7,076 nt of DNA, from the NCBI GenBank assembly GCA_903890885.1, contig CAITCX010000196.1:1-7076 (forward strand), in the 5' to 3' direction. The notes below the pieces were generated by a model. It saw only the letters and a list, made by a program, of their open reading frames with translations, ran no database searches and was not told where the DNA came from. The stretch is from an uncultured Dehalococcoidia bacterium. GTDB lineage: Bacteria > Chloroflexota > Dehalococcoidia > Dehalococcoidales > UBA3254. The position numbers and the translations under genes were made by a program. Positions 4,252 through 7,076 of this stretch are shown here, one piece after another (position 1 is the first letter of the stretch; each line of letters opens with the position of its first letter).

Positions 4252-5334
4252 TTGAATATTCGCATCAGGGTACATTATACCTGGATTCTCGTCTTTGCCC
4301 TGGTAACGGCCATCGTGACCACCCAGTTTTCTGAAGATTATCCCTTGCGGCAGAGGATAATCCTGGGTGTGGTGGTGGCCCTTTTGTATTTAGCGGCGGC
4401 TGTTATTCGTGAGTTAATCATCAGGTTGGCGGTTTTCTATAAAGAAGTCCCGGCCAGAAAAATTACCATGTTTGCTTTTGGGGGACTATACCTGGATAAG
4501 CGGGATAGAATTATTCCTCCTCAGTGGCGCCTGCTCTATCTGGCCAGATTTTTATCCAATCTTGTTATTGCCGTCATCTTTTACGGGCTCTATGCCACCC
4601 TTATCAATGCTGGTAACTCGATGCTGGCCGGGATGGCTCAATGGCTGACCTATATATTTTTCTTGCTTTTCCTGCTGAATTTTGTTCCGGCTTATCCTCT
4701 CGATGCCGGTGAAATACTGCGCATTTTATTGTGGAGATCCAGCGGTGATTATTATAAAGCCACACGAATCGCCAGTTTAATTGGGGTGGCTGCAGGTTTA
4801 TTCTTGATTTTTGCGGGTGTTCTGGTATTTATTATCACGCAGCAGTGGAGTATCAGCCTGGTCACAGTTTGCATAGGCTGGTTTATACAGATTGCCGCCA
4901 GCTATGTTCGCGGTCAGCTGAAAACGCTCGTGCTTCTTCAAAAAACCACAGCCCAGGATATTATGGTCAAAGATTTTCCCGCATCCTCCGGGCAGCTTAA
5001 CATCGGAACTTTGATCCGCGAATCTATTCTGGTAAAAGGTTGGACTTATGTAATAGTGATGGACAGTACGCAGTTCGCTGGGCTTTTAACCCTGAGCCAG
5101 ATAAAATCAGTGCCCGTCAAGAGCTGGAATAGCACCACGCTCAACGACTGCCTGACACCTTCTGACCGGCTCCTTACTGCCCGTCCCCAGCAAACAGCAG
5201 ACACCTTGCTTGAGGAGATGAACCTGCGGAAAATTGATTATATGCCGGTCCTGGAAGATGACCATGTTACCGGTGTAGTCACCCGCGGCGCTTTAATGGA
5301 CCTGGTCAAGATCAGAGCCTGGTTTGGGGTCTGA
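4252..5334 (+). CDS. M50-type (site-2 protease fold) membrane protein with CBS pair, active site lost
   Basis: The 360-residue protein aligns by eye with the SpoIVFB/Rip group of M50 intramembrane proteases, which usually end in two CBS domains. It starts with IRVHYTWILVF (4-14) and has about six membrane segments (11-25, 37-60, 102-120, 130-150, 175-197, 201-217). The catalytic HExxH falls in segment two but reads RELIIR (53-58): both zinc-binding His are Arg and only Glu54 remains. The family's GG turn follows at 77-78 (FAFGGLY). The second motif NxxPxxPLDGG is NFVPAYPLDAG (143-153), keeping Asp151. A cytoplasmic CBS pair covers about 233-357. With no His ligands, proteolysis is very unlikely, so a binding or regulatory role is inferred. 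The TTG start at 4252 is the best available; the first in-frame ATG would delete the first two membrane segments. The ribosome binding site is weak. The gene is divergent from htpX. Confidence 0.8.
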   Translation: MNIRIRVHYTWILVFALVTAIVTTQFSEDYPLRQRIILGVVVALLYLAAAVIRELIIRLAVFYKEVPARKITMFAFGGLYLDKRDRIIPPQWRLLYLARFLSNLVIAVIFYGLYATLINAGNSMLAGMAQWLTYIFFLLFLLNFVPAYPLDAGEILRILLWRSSGDYYKATRIASLIGVAAGLFLIFAGVLVFIITQQWSISLVTVCIGWFIQIAASYVRGQLKTLVLLQKTTAQDIMVKDFPASSGQLNIGTLIRESILVKGWTYVIVMDSTQFAGLLTLSQIKSVPVKSWNSTTLNDCLTPSDRLLTARPQQTADTLLEEMNLRKIDYMPVLEDDHVTGVVTRGALMDLVKIRAWFGV

Positions 5335-5355
5335 GCCGCACAGTTTTCCCTTGCC

Positions 5356-6789
5356 TTATGGCTGTAAAACCTGGGCAGGTAATTCGTCAATTATTTTTCT
5401 TGGCCGGCTTTCTTTTAAATAGACTTTCCACTGGGCCCTGAACCAGCGGAACGGACTTTCTGCCTGTGACCCTATACGCAGCCTCACGTCACGCGCGTCG
5501 CTGGTTTCCCAGGATACCTGTCCTATGCTGGTAAATTGGGAACCGGTTTCCAGTTCAACTTCATAATGGTCCCGGGCAACTCCCGCGGGCAGCAGCCCCT
5601 TTTGATATACGCTCCAGTCCACCTGCACGCTGCTTCTGGGGGCAGCTCTGGTAGTCAGGGAAACGCGGCCGTCCCCCGGATCATCCGGGTTGGCCCAGCC
5701 TGATTGCTGGAGTCCTGTCAGTATCGGGGAAGAATTCTTTTGGGTAATCTGGAAGCTGCTCCGATCGCTCCCGGCAGAAGATTCCCCCACCACGTCTTTC
5801 CACTCCTGCCACTTGAAAAAAGAGTTATTTTTATGTGTTAAAGTGCCGCTTCCGGCCAGCACCCCGCCCACCAGGTCCTGCCAGTAATCTGTTCCTGGGA
5901 AAATACCCGCTTTATGTTCGAAAGTCCCGGCTCTGGCCAGGGCAGAGCATTCGATATTCCCCCCGAAGACATAGCTGAGTATCTGGTCTGACATGTAACC
6001 GGCTATCTGATCTGATTCCGAAAAATCGCCGTGACCGTACTCTCCATAGTAGACCGCATCCGCCCCCTCAGCATATTGAGCTGAAATCGGCACTATGCTG
6101 TCATCCATTTCTCTCGGCAGGGCATCGACATTCTTTATGTCAAACTGGGAACTCAGCGGACTGGCTTCACCTGAAATGAAAGCCAGCCAGTGCTTGTTGC
6201 TAGCTGTCCATTGCCCGTCTTGAGATCCGTCGTAGTTGACTAAAGACTCGATTACCCCCTTGTTGGACAACACCAGCCGCGCTCCCCAGTAATCCAGCGC
6301 CGTATCTCCGCCCACAAAATAATAATTCCCCAGATTTTTAACGGGGCTGTTGATGGTTACTACCATTGCCACTTTGCTGGCCAGGTTACCGATGTTATGG
6401 GCTACGGCATAAAGGGCCGTCTTGCCCCCCATGCTGTGCCCGATCAGTACCAGGTTTTTCTTACCGGCAAAATGCTCGTTAATACTGTCAGCGATATTTT
6501 TAGCCCAGCTTTCAATATCCACGTCGTTCGGGTAACTTCTTATTAAAGTATCGCTCTGCACTTTAACGTCCGGATGACTTTGTTCATAGTTCCTGATTTG
6601 TGCCGGCAATTGAGCTGCGATAGCGTCATCCAGACGCTGAAGAGAGCCGGCATTGCCGCCCATACCGTGGAGAAAAACAAAATTCAGCTCTTTGACGTTT
6701 GCCGCGCTGGCTGGTGCTGCCTGTGCTGGCCCGGCCAGGCTAACCACCATAATCAATAAACTCAGGAGAGGTAGCCACAATCTCTTCAT
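5356..6789 (-). CDS. Secreted alpha/beta hydrolase with unrecognised C-terminal region
   Basis: The 477-residue protein begins with a Sec signal peptide: MKRLW, a hydrophobic core to about residue 19, then a likely cut after AQA at residue 24. Residues 34-275 form an alpha/beta hydrolase domain of the lipase/esterase type. HGMGG (41-45) is the oxyanion segment. GHSMG (117-121) is the nucleophile elbow with Ser119. Asp229 or Asp230 in MDDSIVP is the likely acid, and His253 in YGHGDF the base. The substrate cannot be read from the sequence. Residues 280-477 match nothing I know. They are rich in Ser, Gly and Trp, hold YWQD, WQEWKD and FRWFRAQWKVYL, and look beta-rich, perhaps a binding module or jelly roll. 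The ATG at 6789 has AAGG 5 nt upstream. The gene converges on the M50-like gene with 21 bp between stops and no visible terminator. Confidence 0.85.
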   Translation of the reverse strand: MKRLWLPLLSLLIMVVSLAGPAQAAPASAANVKELNFVFLHGMGGNAGSLQRLDDAIAAQLPAQIRNYEQSHPDVKVQSDTLIRSYPNDVDIESWAKNIADSINEHFAGKKNLVLIGHSMGGKTALYAVAHNIGNLASKVAMVVTINSPVKNLGNYYFVGGDTALDYWGARLVLSNKGVIESLVNYDGSQDGQWTASNKHWLAFISGEASPLSSQFDIKNVDALPREMDDSIVPISAQYAEGADAVYYGEYGHGDFSESDQIAGYMSDQILSYVFGGNIECSALARAGTFEHKAGIFPGTDYWQDLVGGVLAGSGTLTHKNNSFFKWQEWKDVVGESSAGSDRSSFQITQKNSSPILTGLQQSGWANPDDPGDGRVSLTTRAAPRSSVQVDWSVYQKGLLPAGVARDHYEVELETGSQFTSIGQVSWETSDARDVRLRIGSQAESPFRWFRAQWKVYLKESRPRKIIDELPAQVLQP

Positions 6790-6808
6790 AAACGCCTTAT
6801 TATGCCGC

Positions 6809-6837
6809 CCCGCCGGCGATTCCCTCGAGTCGGCGGG
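6809..6837. repeat. GC-rich hairpin in the hydrolase leader
   Basis: CCCGCCG (6809-6815) and CGGCGGG (6831-6837) are perfect 7-bp complements around a 15-nt loop. On the minus strand the hairpin lies in the untranslated leader of the hydrolase, about 20 nt before its start codon. On the plus strand it is followed by TTTGATCTTATTTTA and so resembles an intrinsic terminator, which could stop transcription running antisense into the hydrolase gene. Confidence 0.4.
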
Positions 6838-6857
6838 TTTGATCTTATTTTAGGCCC

Positions 6858-6887
6858 ATGATAACACCTATCCGGATATCATTTCAA
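6858..6887 (-). promoter_or_regulatory. Promoter of the hydrolase gene
   Basis: On the minus strand TTGAAA (plus 6882-6887) and TATCAT (plus 6858-6863) are 18 bp apart, with TGT before the -10 box as in extended -10 promoters. The predicted leader is about 60 nt and contains the GC-rich hairpin. Confidence 0.55.
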
Positions 6888-6894
6888 TTATCCG
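6869..6894. promoter_or_regulatory. Candidate operator: spaced TATCCG repeats in the hydrolase promoter
   Basis: A perfect 10-bp palindrome TATCCGGATA (6869-6878) lies in the spacer of the hydrolase promoter. A further TATCCG at 6889-6894 repeats its left half exactly 20 bp away, about two helical turns, just upstream of the -35 box. This geometry suits a regulator contacting one face of the DNA. Confidence 0.4.
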
Positions 6895-6959
6895 CCGTCG
6901 CCTCTGCATCTGGTTGAATCCCTTAATATTAAATTAGGGGTTTATATTAATGTTCATTT

Positions 6960-6988
6960 TTGTTAAAATCATATACGTTAAATATTAT
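6960..6988 (+). promoter_or_regulatory. Promoter of the gene at the right edge
   Basis: TTGTTA (6960-6965) and TATTAT (6983-6988) are 17 bp apart in an AT-rich stretch. The predicted start near 6995 is about 24 nt before the ATG at 7019. An imperfect palindrome around TTAATATTAA (6923-6932) lies upstream, between this promoter and that of the hydrolase. Confidence 0.5.
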
Positions 6989-7018
6989 TCTGTATTTCCG
7001 GACGCGCATGCTGTGGCA

Positions 7019-7076
7019 ATGAGAAGGAAACAGAAAATAGCCCTTTGGCTGTTTATTATCCCGGCCTTAATCGGCC
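7019..7076 (+). CDS. N-terminus of a membrane protein, possibly an ABC transporter permease (runs off right edge)
   Basis: Nineteen complete codons follow the ATG at 7019. They give a basic start (MRRKQK) and then a hydrophobic stretch, IALWLFIIPALIG, that reaches the edge. The pattern of basic residues followed by LFIIPALIG recalls the first membrane helix of MalF/UgpA-type sugar ABC permeases. It could equally be another membrane protein or a signal peptide. There is no clear ribosome binding site. A GTG two codons upstream (7013) is an alternative start. The predicted promoter at 6960-6988 supports a gene beginning here. Confidence 0.4.
   Translation, partial: MRRKQKIALWLFIIPALIG

Noticed and set aside
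5335..5355. Bidirectional terminator between the convergent M50-like and hydrolase genes
   Set aside because: The 21-bp gap contains no inverted repeat with a flanking T-run.
7008..7022. ATG at 7008 as the start of the right-edge gene
   Set aside because: It reads ATG CTG TGG CAA TGA and stops after four codons.

Overview
The window looks like a bacterial chromosome segment of moderate G+C with strong AGGAGG-type ribosome binding sites, sigma70-like promoters and lipoprotein and Sec signals. Nothing fixes the phylum. The M48 protease, the CBS-tailed M50-like protein and the HicAB pair would suit a Chloroflexota (Dehalococcoidia-like) or a low-GC Gram-positive anaerobe, but this is a weak inference. 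No rRNA, tRNA, CRISPR array, insertion sequence or phage gene was seen.

Left part (1-921): a predicted lipoprotein with an Ala/Pro/Gly hexapeptide repeat tract is encoded on the minus strand and runs off the left edge. It has its own promoter and a leader of about 125 nt holding a perfect Shine-Dalgarno sequence with no obvious start codon. The roughly 535 bp up to the next gene are non-coding, apart from a possible short decayed reading frame.

Middle (922-2926, plus strand): a stand-alone receiver-like domain without the usual acidic pocket is followed by a 92-residue helical protein of unknown function. Then come a GIY-YIG nuclease-like protein of the YhbQ/UPF0213 type and a hicA-hicB toxin-antitoxin operon. 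The hicAB promoter contains a perfect inverted repeat, which is the expected layout for autoregulation.

Right part (3042-7076): an HtpX-like membrane zinc protease (minus strand) carries an EF-hand-like calcium loop in its C-terminal region and ends in a clear intrinsic terminator convergent with hicB. Divergent from it is a membrane protein with an M50 (site-2 protease) fold and a CBS pair, whose HExxH motif has become RELIIR, so it is probably a pseudoprotease. Convergent with that is a secreted alpha/beta hydrolase with an intact Ser-Asp-His set and an unrecognised C-terminal half. Its promoter region holds a spaced TATCCG repeat. At the right edge the first 19 codons of a membrane protein begin, possibly an ABC transporter permease.

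Two membrane proteins (HtpX and the M50-like protein) share a divergent promoter region, which hints at an envelope quality-control theme. The most notable points are the dead M50 homologue, the EF-hand in HtpX, the receiver without its acidic pocket, and the hicAB operator.
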